This document shows positions 12,512 to 24,621 of a DNA stretch of 64,000 nt, one piece after another. The DNA is taken from assembly GCA_023078685.1 (NCBI GenBank), contig JALGAS010000004.1:372001-436000 (forward strand), in the 5' to 3' direction. The translations under genes were made by a program, and so were the position numbers. Within the stretch, counting starts at the first letter, position 1. Each line of letters starts with the position of its first letter. The notes beneath the pieces are model-generated. The model had not been told where the DNA came from. It saw nothing but the letters and a program-made list of their open reading frames with translations, and searched no databases. This stretch comes from Neopestalotiopsis rosae. Its lineage: Eukaryota; Ascomycota; Sordariomycetes; Amphisphaeriales; Sporocadaceae.

Positions 12512-12519
12512 ATGTCTGA
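12475..12519 (+). promoter_or_regulatory. Possible upstream ORF overlapping the GCN1 start codon
   Basis: Two consecutive ATGs (12475 and 12478) open a frame that ends at a TGA at 12517-12519, six codons' worth of overlap region beyond the GCN1 ATG at 12512, in another frame. The second ATG has A at -3, a favourable context. If the transcript starts upstream of 12475, scanning ribosomes would meet this frame first and translation would end just past the true start. Whether the mRNA includes it is unknown; a transcription start between 12481 and 12511 would remove the effect. Confidence 0.4.
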
Positions 12520-15500
12520 AGCAGGCGCCAATGGTGCCACCCAAACGGCCATTGACTATACGGCTACCAAGGCTGAGCTCAGTTCTGCCTCTACCAGCCG
12601 ACGCATTGCGCAATTGAAGACGCTCGATGAGAAGATCAATAGCAAAAGTAGGCTTCCATGCAGCAATCCCAATCTTCTTGCCGTGTATTACTCTTTACCT
12701 ATGCATGCTGACCCATGAACTGTGCAGCTATTGACCAAACCTCGGTGCCCAAGCTTTTAAAGCTTTTGTTCGATACTCATCCTCTGTACCAAGACCGACC
12801 CTCTAGAAGGGCTGTCGAAACATGCATCACGTCGATATTCGCAACCATCGATGACCCCAAAATCCTTGGGCTGTTTGTCACAGCGCTCCGGCTCGAGTCA
12901 CAGAAACCTGGCATTGCAGCCAACAATGCCTTTGTCTTGGTGGAATGGTGTTGCTTGCTATTGAAGAGCTTAGCTGGCATGCCCTTGTATGAAAAGTTCG
13001 GACTGGATATTATCAACGCGAACGCCGCTGCTCTGGAGCGATGCTTTCAACCTCCCGCCAGGCCCTCCGTTGGCCATTCCGCTCTCGTCATTACACGCCG
13101 AGGCCTGCGAGCCGCTTTCTGGCAGAAGGAATTTCGGCCGAAGGTAGTAGAGGAGACTATTCAGGCTCTCACAGCAAAAAGTACCCAACCTACGGCTAGA
13201 AATGCTGTCATGCTCGGTGTTGTAGCTGGAGTGTGCTCTCGTCATGAACAGGCGAAATCGACATTTGCCAGCAAGAAGGCCGATTATTTTACCTACATCA
13301 CCCGGGAGATCATCGGATCTCGGACGGCTCCCGCGTCCCATGTGACGGAAGGTTTGAGCGACTTCTTCTCGGACTTTGTCACGGTTGACGATCTCACTAA
13401 AGAGATCGTCCCCTCTTTAGAGAAAGGCTTACTTCGAGCACCTGAGGTTGTACTGGATATTGTTCCAGCTATCGTCAAGCCTCTATCTCACGAGATTGAC
13501 CTATCAGCAGTCCTTGCAAACAATCTTATGAAGCCGTTCCTGTCCAACGCGAAATCAAGTAACGCGGCAATCCGTGAGAGTGTCTTGAATACTTTCAAGG
13601 TCATTGTGATCAAGAGCCAAGACACGAGCGTTTTGGAGAAAGTCGCCGATGAGATACTCGGTCCTCTCAAGTCTGGAAAATTGGCCTCGCCTGACCACCG
13701 CCTTCTTCATTCCTCGATGCTCCTTAGCATCCCGCTGTCTAGCGCTATTGCCGAGAAGGCGATCGCTGGCATCCCGCCTACTGCTTTGAAAGAGGGCAAT
13801 GAAGCTGCTCTGGCGGCAGAGGTTGCTACTATCAGCAAATCAGTCTCCTATCAATTGCAACAAGGCAGTGAATTGCCAAAAGCCGTGGTCGATGCGTATG
13901 CTAAAGGCCTCGGCGACAAGAAGATCAACACCCGTCGTGTATGGATCCTTAAGACTGGCGATATTCTATCCACGTTCGCATCTGGGCCCGTACCCGATAA
14001 TGTGGCCAAATTCGCGGATGCTATTGTTTCGCCTCTTTCTGATACATGGGTAGAAATTTTGAAGAATCCTCCAGCAGCGGTGCAAAGCACCCTAATCACA
14101 GGTGCTTATGTCTTTGCCACATTGGCCTACCAGAGCCTGTCACAAATCGATACCCCTACCGTCAAGTCTATTCTGAAGAAGGCTTCCGTGTCAAAGGAGA
14201 CGCTTGTGCATGATCCGAAGCCATCATTCCTTTTGAACCACCGTGTATACGGTCGGTTAACCACTGACGATGATTTGAGGTGGTTTTTGTGTGCTCTGGC
14301 AGCCTCAGTTGTTGATCTTCCAGCAGCCACTCCAGCCGTTAGATCCGCTTGGTCGCAGGCTTTTGTCTACCTCTCGTCCTCCCCTACCGTACCATCCCAT
14401 ATTCGCAAGGAGGCGTGTGGGACCCTATCCAAGCTCTATGCTAAGAACCCTGCTATCATCGCGGAAGCTGTGATTGCAGGAATCTGGCAGTGGGTTGAAT
14501 CGATAGAGACTGCAGATAAAGATAGCATAGCCTCCGCTGCAAAGTTCGACAAGACACACCTAAATGTCACCCTCAGATCAATCTGCCTAAACAAAGAGGA
14601 GTTCGCAAAAATGGACGCAGAGCAGGATCTTGAGCTCCTGGAGCGACAAATGTGTTCATTGCTAGTCCTATCTCGGCCAGATCTCATTCCCAGATCAAGC
14701 TGGATTGATACGGTTTTGCGAGTTGGCTTGGATCCTGGTAGTCTAGCATTGAGACATGAACAAGATTTGCTCAACGAGATCGTCAAGAGGACGACTTTCG
14801 AACAGGTAAGCTTTTCGAAACGAAATGGTGCGCAGCATATCTAATTTCTCTGAAGGTCCCGCTGGTCAAGACCGCAGCTTGCAAAGCAGCAGCAGATCTT
14901 GCCTTTGTTGCCCCAGAGGTCATGACCCCGAAGGTCATTGAAATGATCCGCAGAGACCTCGACACGAAAGATCTTCAAGATGTAGGCCCAGTAGAAGCAG
15001 CCATCTTCCGCACTCCAGAGGGTACTGCTTTCATCGATGTCCTCGCAAAGAACAAGCAAACACTGCCGAATAAGAACACGAAAGATTATGACACGCTCAA
15101 ATGGGAAGAAGAACTCCGGGCTCAGCTAGCTGCGAAGAAGGGCACCCAGAAGAAGCTTACTGCTGATGAGCAGGCCAAAGTCAACGCACAACTCAAGAAG
15201 GAATCCGAGATTCGAAGCTCCATTCAACAAATCGAGGCACGCCTACTCCGTGGAATCGGCATCATTCAAGGCCTGGTTACGGGCCCTCCTACTGAAGCAA
15301 CGTTGTGGATGGGTCCGTCCGTGGACGCGCTTCTGAAGGCCATGGAGGCTGGCGCATGTTTGATCACCGGCGATGTTGCGCCTACAGCTTATCTTGCCTG
15401 TGCGGATAAGGTCAGCAATCGCCTCGGGCCCATCAGGCCGTTCATTGGTGTCGCAACTTTGCGTGCACTAGGCGTTACTGGCCTTCCTGACAACCTCCTA

Positions 15501-18500
15501 GAGGAGGGTCTTGAGGATCTTGTCACTCGAGTACTCTACAAATTGCGATTCGCCGGAGAGCAGCGACCCTTTGACTCCATTTCTGTCGTGTACATCCTTT
15601 CCCTCATCTTCTTGGTCCTTCGGCAAGGCGGATTTGCCGCTGCAGCAGACGAGAAGGATGCGCAAGTTGTCCTGGCCATTGAATTCATCTCGTTCCACAC
15701 AGGCATTTCCTCTGACGAAGCCTTACCTCGAGCTGACATCATCTCAGCTCTGATCACCTCAATGCAGAACTACAATCAACACTACAAGATCATCAAGGAT
15801 TGTTTCCATGACCTAATTCGATGCGTCGCTCCCAATATCACGAACTCGGAAATTGCGACTCTTGTCAAGGGTGCCATTGTTCCACAATCTGCCGTGAGAG
15901 AAACAGTTCTCCAAGCTATTAGCGCAGAAGTTGACCTGACTGAGCTCGATTTCTCCGACGAAATCTGGCTGGCTTGTCATGATGACAGCGAAGAGAATGC
16001 TGAGATTGGCAAGGAAGTGTGGGAAGAGAACGAGTTCAACCTGTCCAAGGAAGTTCCTCGCAGAATGCTTACCTACGTCGAAAGCCAGGATCATCAGCTG
16101 CGACGGGCTGCCGCTCGATCCCTTGCGGAGGCCTGCAAATCTTATCCAGCAACGATTGAGGATGTACTGACCAAGCTTCGGGCATCTTACGTGGAGCTAG
16201 CGAAACCGCGCGTGCAAGAACTAGATCGATATGGAATGCCTCTCAAGTCCAATCTCGCAGATCCCTGGGAAGCACGACACGGCATAGCCGCTGCTTTCAA
16301 GCATCTAGCGCTTCATTTGGACAAGAGCCAGCTGGATGATTTCTTCAGCTTCCTCATTGAGAAGGGTCCTCTTGGAGACAAGAATCCTGATGTCCGAAGC
16401 GAAATGCTTGATGCGGCTGTTACAGCCATAGACGTTCATGGCCGAGCACTAGTGGACAAACTCATGAAGATGTTTGAGAAGACCCTAGAAGCACCCGACA
16501 AGGGGTCAGAAGCTGGCGATCGAGTGAATGAGGCCGTGATCGTCATTTATGGTGCTCTTGCGAGGCACTTGAAGCAGGGTGACGCAAAGATTCCCGTCGT
16601 TATCGAGAGGCTCCTGGCTACACTCAGCACCCCATCTGAGACGGTCCAGTTTGCGGTTGCTGAATGTTTACCGCCACTTGTTCGCACTTGCGGTGACAAA
16701 TCATCCAAGTACTTTGAACAGGTCATGGACAGCTTACTCAACTCAAAGAAATATGCTGAAAAGCGTGGCGCTGCTTACGGCTTGGCTGGTCTCATCCTTG
16801 GTAGAGGTGTCTCTGTCTTGCGAGAGTACCGCATTCTGATCTCGCTGAAGAGTGCTACGGAAAACAAAAAGGAAACCCAGCAACGCGAAGGCGCATTCCT
16901 TGCATTTGAGTTGATGCCTCTGATTCTTGGCCGTTTGTTCGAACCTTACATCATTCAGATTGTTCCCCAACTTCTGACTGGCTTTGGTGATAGCAACGCT
17001 GATGTCCGAGACGCTTGTCTTGCCGCGGCAAAGGCATGCTTCGCAAAGCTCAGCTCTTATGGTGTGAAGCAAATCCTCCCAACCTTGTTGTACGGACTTG
17101 ATGATGACCAGTGGCGAAGCAAGCGGGGTGCCTGCGAACTTTTGGGCGCCATGGCTTATTTAGATCCTCAGCAACTTGCTCAGAGTTTGCCTGATATCAT
17201 TCCACCATTGACGGGTGTTCTGAATGACAGTCACAAAGAAGTCAGAGCTGCAGCCAACAAGAGTTTGAAGCGTTTTGGTGATGTCATTACCAACCCCGAG
17301 ATCAAGAGTCTTGCAGATATCCTTCTCAAAGCCCTCAGCGATCCTACCAAGTACACAGACGAAGCTCTGGACTCTCTTATCAAGGTGCAATTTGTGCACT
17401 ATCTGGATGCCCCATCGTTGGCTCTGGTCACAAGAATCCTTCAGCGTGGTCTTGATGACAGATCCAACACCAAACGAAAGGCGGCCCAGGTTATTGGCAG
17501 TCTGGCACATCTTACAGAGAGAAAGGATCTTATCGCCCACTTGCCAGTTCTCGTGTCTGGCCTCAAGGTTGCGGCTGTCGATCCTGTACCTACTACTCGT
17601 GCTACTGCTTCCCGCGCACTGGGTTCCTTGGTCGAAAAGCTCGGCGAGGATGCACTACCAGATCTTATTCCTGGACTTATGCAGACTCTCAAGTCGGACA
17701 CTGGTGCGGGCGATCGTCTTGGTTCCGCTCAGGCTTTGTCCGAAGTACTGGCCGGACTGGGTACTACCAGACTGGAAGAAACCCTTCCAACCATTCTCCA
17801 AAATGTGGAAAGCTCCAAGTCTGCGGTCAGAGAAGGCTTCATGTCTCTTTTCATCTTCTTGCCAGTGTGCTTCGGTAACAGTTTTGCCAACTACCTCGGC
17901 AAGATTATTCCTCCGATTCTGGCCGGTCTTGCCGATGACGTGGAGTCCATTCGCGAAACTGCTCTTCGGGCTGGTCGCCTGCTGGTCAAGAATTTTGCAG
18001 CCAGAGCTGTCGATCTGCTGCTGCCCGAACTTGAACGTGGTCTTGCAGATGATAGCTACAGGATCCGTCTCAGTTCCGTGGAGTTGGTTGGTGATCTACT
18101 GTTCAATCTTTCTGGCATTACCGGAAAGGAGGATGCGGATATTGAGGAAGAGCAAGTCAAGGAGGCTGGTGCCTCTCTTCGGGAAGTCCTTGGCGAAGAG
18201 AAGCGGAACAAGATCCTGTCTGCCCTCTACATTTGCCGCTGCGATACGTCGGGTGCTGTCAGATCAGCAGCTATCAGTGTTTGGAAAGCACTTGTTGCAT
18301 CTCCACGAACACTCAAGGAACTTACTCCTACACTTACGCAGCTCATTATTCGCCGCCTGGGCAGCTCCAATATGGAACACAAGGTTATTGCCAGCAATGC
18401 GCTGGGCGAACTGATCAGGAAGGCTGGCGATGGCGTACTGTCAAGTTTGTTGCCTACGCTGGAAGAAGGACTGCAGACTTCTACCGATGTGGACGCCAGA

Positions 18501-20645
18501 CAAGGTATCTGCCTGGCTCTCAAGGAACTCATCTCATCCGCGTCTGATGAAGCCCTGGAGGATCACGAAAAGACTCTCATTGCCGTTGTTCGTACTGCCC
18601 TTACAGACTCGGACGAGGACGTTAGAGAAGCTGCGGCCGAGGCATTCGATTCTCTTCAACAGATCATTGGCAAGCGTGCTGTTGACCAAGTTATGCCATA
18701 CCTGCTCAACCTTTTGCGGTCTGAAGCTGATGCAGACAACGCCCTCTCTGCCTTGCTTACCCTTCTTACAGAGACAACCAGATCGAATGTCATTCTACCG
18801 AATCTCATTCCCACGCTCATTGCCCCTCCAATTTCAGCTTTCAATGCAAAGGCTCTGGCTTCTTTGTCCAAGGTTGCCGGCCCGGCTATGAACCGTCGCT
18901 TGCCCAATATCATCAACTCCCTCATGGACAACATTGTCAATAGTGAGACAGACGAGTTGCGCACTGACCTGGAAACCTCGTTTGACACCGTTGTCCTGTC
19001 CATCGATGAGTATGATGGTTTGAATGCGGTCATGAATGTGCTTCTGCAGCTTGTCAAGCATGAAGACCACCGGAAGCGAGCCAACACCGCACACCGTATG
19101 GCTTACTTCTTCGAGCAGTCGACTGTCGATTACTCGCGTTACAACCAAGACATCATCCGCTCGATGTTGATCTCCTTCGACGACAGAGACAAGGATGTCG
19201 TGAAGGCAGCCTGGACAGCATTGAGTGCTTTTACCAAGAAGCTCAAGAAGGAAGAGATGGAAGCCCTGGTGCCATCTACCCGACAAGCGCTTCTTCAAGT
19301 TGGTGTTGCAGGCCACAACCTGCCAGGTTTCGAACTCCCCAAGGGTATCAATGCGATCCTGCCGATCTTCCTGCAGGGTCTCATGAATGGAACTCCCGAC
19401 CAGAGGACCGCTGCGGCCCTTGCCATCTCCGATATCGTGGATCGTACCAGCGAGAATTCTCTCAAGCCATTCACCACCCAGATTACGGGTCCCCTCATTC
19501 GTGTGGTTTCCGAGAGATCAACCGACGTCAAGGCAGCTATTCTACTCACTCTCAACCACCTTTTGGAAAAGATGCCTTCCGCTCTCAAGCCTTTCTTGCC
19601 ACAACTTCAGCGCACATTTGCCCGATCATTGGCAGACACCACTAGCGAATTGCTCAGATCGCGTGCCGCCAAGGCTCTGGGTACTCTGATCAAGTTTACG
19701 CCTCGTGTCGACCCTCTGATCGCCGAGCTCGTGACTGGATCCAAGACGACCGATCCCGGTGTCAAGACAGCCATGCTCAAAGCCTTGTACGAAGTCATCA
19801 GCAAAGCTGGCGCCAACATGGGAGAGAGCTCGCGCACTGCAGTCTTGGGCCTGATTGACATGGAAACTGACGAGTCGGATGCGGCAATGACAATCACTAA
19901 CGCCAAGCTACTTAGCGCCCTGATCAAGAACGTCCCAGAAGAGATTGCAACCACATTGCTTAAAAATCGTGTTACCACTACGCACTTCAGTGCCTCTTCT
20001 GTGCTTGCACTGAACGCTGTTCTTGTCGAGTCCAAGGAGGTCCTTTTAGAAAATCCTCTTGCCGAAGACTTGCCGGATGTTCTCTGCCAAGGCATGTCGA
20101 ACAAGAACTTGTTCGTCGCAGACAATGCCATCCTGGCAACGGGCAAATACTTGCTCTCTACCACGCCTCCATTTGAACAGGCCAAGCCCATCTTTTCAAC
20201 CTTGGCATCCATCATTGCTCCCGGCAATCCTGGCGACAGCCGTCGTCTTGCGCTTGTGGCAGTGCGCACTGTGTGCCGCAAGAATATGGAATTGGTCCGT
20301 CCTCACCTTCCATTGCTTGCAGGTCCCATATTTGCATCAGTGCGCGATCCTGTTATTCCAGTCAAATTTGCGGCGGAGGCAGCTTTTATTGAGCTCTTTG
20401 ATGTCGTTGCAGAGGAAGGCAAAGTGTATGAAAAGTTCGTGCAGAGCCCGGCAGGCCAGGAGATGGCTCCAAACACGAGAAGAAGCATGGGAGATTACTT
20501 CAAGCGGGTGGCGCTCCGACTTGGAGCTCAAGCCCGTGAGCGACGTGAGATGGAGGGTCTCAGCAACGATGAAGCTGAAGACGAGAGAGAAATTTGGAGT
20601 GTCGGACAAGTTGAGACTGGAGGCGGTGTCTTCAGTCAAGATTAG
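12512..20645 (+). CDS. GCN1: GCN1, ribosome-associated activator of the eIF2-alpha kinase Gcn2
   Basis: Three exons, 12512-12647, 12728-14805 and 14856-20645 (introns of 80 and 50 bp), give 2667 aa, against 2672 in yeast Gcn1. The whole protein is alpha-helical HEAT-type repeats. The central part (roughly residues 1300-1700) corresponds to the eEF3-like segment with repeated patterns of R-x-x-A-A-x-x-L-G-x-L, and the following part to the Gcn2 RWD-binding region. Gcn1 binds stalled or collided ribosomes and, with Gcn20, passes the uncharged-tRNA signal to Gcn2, starting the general amino-acid control response. The ATG at 12512 is in good context (A at -3) and the N terminus is compact. A possible overlapping upstream frame sits at the start codon. 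Many long frames on other strands inside the gene are shadows. Confidence 0.96.
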
Positions 20646-21166
20646 CGAAGTCGTCCAATATATGTTCATTGCGATTGAAGATAGGAAATTTTAAAAGTCA
20701 TTTCACATTTTTGACACCATATTTCTCACATGCTATGCTATGCCTCAAGTCTATTTTCATGATTCCAAGTTCTATACGTAATATTGAGACCGGCTCGTTT
20801 CAACTGGAAGCGTATGTAGCCCTGCAGGCTCAGCCGACATACTAGAATCCAATCACATTGGTTGGCTATTCGTCATCCCGCCATATCAATCAACCGGCCA
20901 AAGAGTGCGCAGAGCTTGCGCATAATGGACAATCTGGGTGGCAGCAAAGTTACAGACCTGTTCTGCATTAGTTTATACCATGAATCAATATTATTAGATG
21001 ATTCGTACCGGTTCGCAAACGTGCTGTCACGTATACATGATTTGAGGTACACTCGTCATTTGACGCCAGTGTGACCGAGAAGCGCGCATCACAAGTGCGC
21101 CGTACACCTTATCTCGGAGATATCACTGATCCGATGGCTGATTCTTTTAGGGTTGCCGGTCTCTTA
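20646..21166. other. Convergent intergenic region after GCN1
   Basis: About 520 bp between the stops of GCN1 (plus) and the repeat protein (minus). Only short frames are present. I see no gene or structured repeat. It presumably contains both 3' ends. Confidence 0.5.
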
Positions 21167-21889
21167 TCACCCGCCACGTGCCAGTCGCTCATCAGCTTCC
21201 TTTATGGCAGCCTCGTGGAATTTGCGATGTTCGACCATGCTGTTCCCAGCGTCGGCGAGGCGCTCCTCAGCCTCCCTCATAGCTTTCTCGTGGAATTTTC
21301 TGTGTTCAACCATGCTGTCGTCTGCTGCAGCCAGTCGTTCGTCCGCTTCTTTCATTGCCAATTCGTGGAATTTCCTATGTTCTATCAGACTCTCTTCAGC
21401 AGCCGCTAACCGATCATCTGCCTCCTTCATTGCGCGCTCGTGAAATTTTCGGTGCTCAACCATGCTGTCGTCAGCCATGGCAAGCCGCTCGTCGGCTTCC
21501 TTCATTGCTTGGGCATGGAACTTTCGGTGCTCGCGGATACTATCCTCGGCGGCGGCCAGTCTCTCATCGGCTTCCTTCATGGCCTGGGCGTGAAACACAC
21601 GATGCTTCTTCATACTGTCGTCGGGCGCGTTGAGGCGCTCGTCCGCCTCCTTCATGGCTTGCGCGTGCCAGATTCGGTGCTGCTTGATCTTGTCCTCGGC
21701 AGCGGCGAGTCGCTCGTCGGCTTCCTTCATGGCGTCGGTGTGGAACACGCGGTGCTTCTCCATGCTCGCGTCCGCCTCGGACATCTTGGCGCGGTGGAAC
21801 CCGTCGAGCCATTTCAGCCGCGTGTCGTTTTCCGATTGCGCCCAGGACCAGGCAGCCTCAACGTCTTGAGGATGCATGACTTCTGCCAT
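21167..21889 (-). CDS. Protein of eight tandem 25-residue helical repeats with conserved HxxxH pairs, function unknown
   Basis: An intron-free frame from ATG 21889 gives 240 aa. After about 45 lead residues the rest is eight nearly identical 25-residue units (75 bp each), the last cut short before the stop. The invariant core of a unit is H-R-x-[FW]-H, then x-x-A-M-K-E-A-D-E-R-L. Unit ends alternate between an acidic AED/EES-[IL] form and a DDSM form, so the higher-order period may be 50 residues. The sequence is Glu/Lys/Ala-rich with no Gly or Pro in the core, as in a long straight helix or coiled coil. Each unit has one i,i+4 histidine pair. Synonymous codons differ between units while residues are kept, supporting the minus strand as coding. 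The frame stays open upstream to about 22050 without an ATG, so an upstream exon is possible. I do not recognise the family. Confidence 0.7.
   Translation of the reverse strand: MAEVMHPQDVEAAWSWAQSENDTRLKWLDGFHRAKMSEADASMEKHRVFHTDAMKEADERLAAAEDKIKQHRIWHAQAMKEADERLNAPDDSMKKHRVFHAQAMKEADERLAAAEDSIREHRKFHAQAMKEADERLAMADDSMVEHRKFHERAMKEADDRLAAAEESLIEHRKFHELAMKEADERLAAADDSMVEHRKFHEKAMREAEERLADAGNSMVEHRKFHEAAIKEADERLARGG
21170..21790 (-). repeat. Tandem 75-bp coding repeat, about eight copies
   Basis: The DNA under the repeat protein has a period of 75 bp, visible on the plus strand as recurring blocks starting CTTCMTGGC or CTTCATTGC and containing CTCGTCGGC-like segments. Copies differ at many third positions, and copies near 21700 are more GC-rich than those near 21200. 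That pattern suggests old duplications kept by selection on the protein rather than fresh slippage. Confidence 0.85.
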
Positions 21890-22609
21890 TTCGCGACCGA
21901 TCGGGAAAGTCTGCAAGTCAAGAAGGAGGATTTCGGCAATGGGTTCTTCACGTCTTTCTCGACAGTCGTCCTCGTAGTCCCTGTCTGATAAGGATGCACG
22001 GCGCGACTTGATTTTGCGATCGAGAGAATATGAACAAAATGCACAGATTTACCAAAAAGCTATGGAAAAGTAGCAAGTGGCTGCCCCGTACTACCGAGGG
22101 GCGAGATCATGCTGTGTTAAGCTCTATCATTTTTGGGGGGAAGCTGTCCAGTTTCCAAGTTTCGCGAACATGACGTCACCCGCGCGACATCCCACCATCC
22201 GCATGTTCACCTAAATAAGCAGCATTCTAATGAGCTCAAGTACGATCTCAGATGCAGTAGCTCTTTAAATCATTCGGCATGTGAAACTCATGATATTGAA
22301 CACACAAACTTTATATATTTTGCGCCGTCCTTGTGAATCCGTTTATAGTCGAGGGCGGAAAAGGAAATGGCATCGTTAGTGCTGCGCTAGTGGTGGAAAT
22401 CACAATGATGCAAGGATCCAGTCGATGCTATACTTGCCGTATTGCCCCACAACATGCCGCAATGATCACTATTGTAGTACATACAGGCTTACTTGCAAAA
22501 GCTCACATGTCCGGATCGAGATGTGGTGAGAATGGACGGATTATGAAGGTATCGCTATTACATTACTATCTTGTTTCATGCTCAAGCCTAGGTTCGCGGT
22601 CCCTCGAGA
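21890..22609. other. Intergenic region upstream of the repeat protein
   Basis: 720 bp between the repeat-protein start and the S28 peptidase stop, both on minus. The first 160 bp continue the repeat protein's frame without a stop or an ATG, so they are either 5' leader or part of an unseen exon. The remainder has only short frames. Confidence 0.5.
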
Positions 22610-24621
22610 TTATCTCGACTCTTCATATTCGCCGACCCATTCCTTGAATTGGCTGATGGCGGCCTCTTGTGCAGCTGCAACCGGCAGATGAACATTATTG
22701 GTGATGATGAGATCATTACAGTGTCTTCCTCCGGCGATCAGAATCGCGGGCGTCTCGTCAGTGCCGTTGAAGGGGCCGCCCGGTCTGAACTCGGAGGCCA
22801 CGGAAGCCGAGCGCCACGGGTCCACCTCACCGTTCACGTACAGCAGGCGCGGGAGATCAGTGTTGAACCAGCCGTCTGTTCGGTTGTTGACATAGTCTTC
22901 GGTGATGCCCAGAGCGCTGCGGTACGTATTGTTGCCCTCGGTTGGGAACCACAGGGCACATTGGCGATCATAATACTCGGGCGTTGCTAGACGGGTCATG
23001 ACAGTAGGTGTACCCTCGGGTGCGCCACTATAGTAGAGCGGTCAGTTTGTGTACATTCGAATAAGTTGAGGACAAATACTTACGTCTGCCAGTAAAAGAA
23101 AGGCTCATTGCACGTCATCCAGATCCATGGTCGGTCGCCCACATTATCCGGCGTCCAATCGTGGAAAATCTCCCAAGAGCTGTTGTAGGTGTCAAAGCAC
23201 TGCACGTTGTACTCTCCAGACCAATCATCGTATCCATAAGAGTCACAATCTGTGAAATAATTCTTAGCACGGAACGAAAACCAATAAATGACCAGGATAG
23301 TTGTTAAAAGTTTGATACTTACAACCGGGGATGTAGTTGGCGGTATACCACTCGGCAAAGTTGGGAAGTGCCTTGGCCAGACCAACGCCTTTATCGCTGT
23401 AGTTGCCGTAACTGTAATTGCCGCTGGCACCCTCGATGGCGTCGCACATCTGATAGAATTGTGAGTAGCCAGAGTAGAATTGGATGCTCTGCCATGCCCA
23501 GATCGGGGATGAGATGGCGACGGCAGCGTCATCGTCGTGCTCGAGGTCTTCGAGCAAGAATTGCTGCTTGAGAGCCATCTTCTCCTCATCCGTGCCATTG
23601 GTGAATACCGAGTCGACATAATCGATAATGGCCTCGTAATCCAGACTGCAGTTCTTGGGCATACCCTAATTGTCGAGTCAATGCCCGTCGTACATTTGCA
23701 ATACCAAGGTCGAACATACCTGCTGAATGGGATAAAAGTACTCCCAGTAGTCATAGACAGCCTCAACGGGACCGCTGGTAGAGTGGTAAGCCCAGAACGT
23801 TCCAGGCGACAGCTATGAGAACATTAGCCTTCATTTCGATTCAATGAGAGACATTCGTGTGAGAATGGTGATTACCTTCTCAATCCAAGCTGCGAGAGCA
23901 CCAGAGTAGGAGCCACCAACCCAGACCCAGGGCTATGTCATGGTAAGCAATCATCCTTGAAAACGGGTCGACTTTGCACGTACCGCTTGATCAGCATTGG
24001 TAGAATTGCTAGGATCAAATGGGATGGGTGCGTTATTCGCAAAGTTTACAAAGTCGTCAACGGCCTGTTGAAGAGTGAGGTCCTGCAGGCAAGTGGTAGT
24101 TTGGTTCTGGCACGGGCTGGAAGAGCCCCAGTATCGATCTATGCGCGTATCAGCTTCAAGCTCGGAGATCATAGACACTAATGACCAGACATACGCTCGA
24201 TCAGAATAATAGCACCGTCGATTGCCTCGGCGATGGCGCTTGTCAAGGTACGCGGGGTGAGATATCCCGTGTAAGGTGCTGCTGCGGCCTCGCCTGGGGT
24301 GAAGATAACAACCTAGTCAGCGTCAGTATGTCTTCTCACAGTATGTTCTTCTATTGGTCGTACTGGAGATCCAGGACCACCCCAATTGGTAGCATTGTAC
24401 CAAAAGGACATGTTGAAAGAGCCCTTGGAAGGATCATTGTGATCGATGGGTTGGAGGAATGTTCCATTTCCAACAAGAGGCACCGCTTCGTCGACCAAGC
24501 TGGCTTCTTCCTCTGCAGTCAGTCCCATGGGTGGGACTTGGCCAGTGAAAGGAAGCAATCCATAGACTCCATGGGCATAGCTCAAGGCCAAGGCCAGAGC
24601 GTTGACACTCGAGGTTCTCAT
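22610..24621 (-). CDS. Secreted serine peptidase, family S28 (prolyl-carboxypeptidase-like)
   Basis: Eight exons: 24621-24364, 24312-24195, 24138-23984, 23932-23876, 23812-23720, 23665-23323, 23249-23084 and 23027-22610 (introns of 49-73 bp, all in frame), giving 535 aa, normal for the family. A signal peptide occupies about residues 1-21. The strongly conserved EHRYWG motif forms across the exon 2/3 junction. The nucleophile motif GGSYSG lies at 183-188 (S185), the catalytic Asp is in VDPW (in exon 8) and the His in GGRHCNDL near the C terminus. Several N-x-S/T sites fit a glycosylated secreted enzyme. S28 enzymes remove residues after proline from peptide ends; fungal members act at acid pH outside the cell or in the vacuole. 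The exact specificity (carboxy- or aminopeptidase) cannot be told. Confidence 0.92.

Noticed and set aside
17275..18414. 379-codon plus frame inside GCN1
   Set aside because: It is a shadow of the third GCN1 exon in another frame; the GCN1 frame is conserved along its full length.
21440..21988. 182-codon plus frame antisense to the repeat protein
   Set aside because: Periodic only because the 75-bp repeat is periodic in all frames; synonymous variation supports the minus strand.
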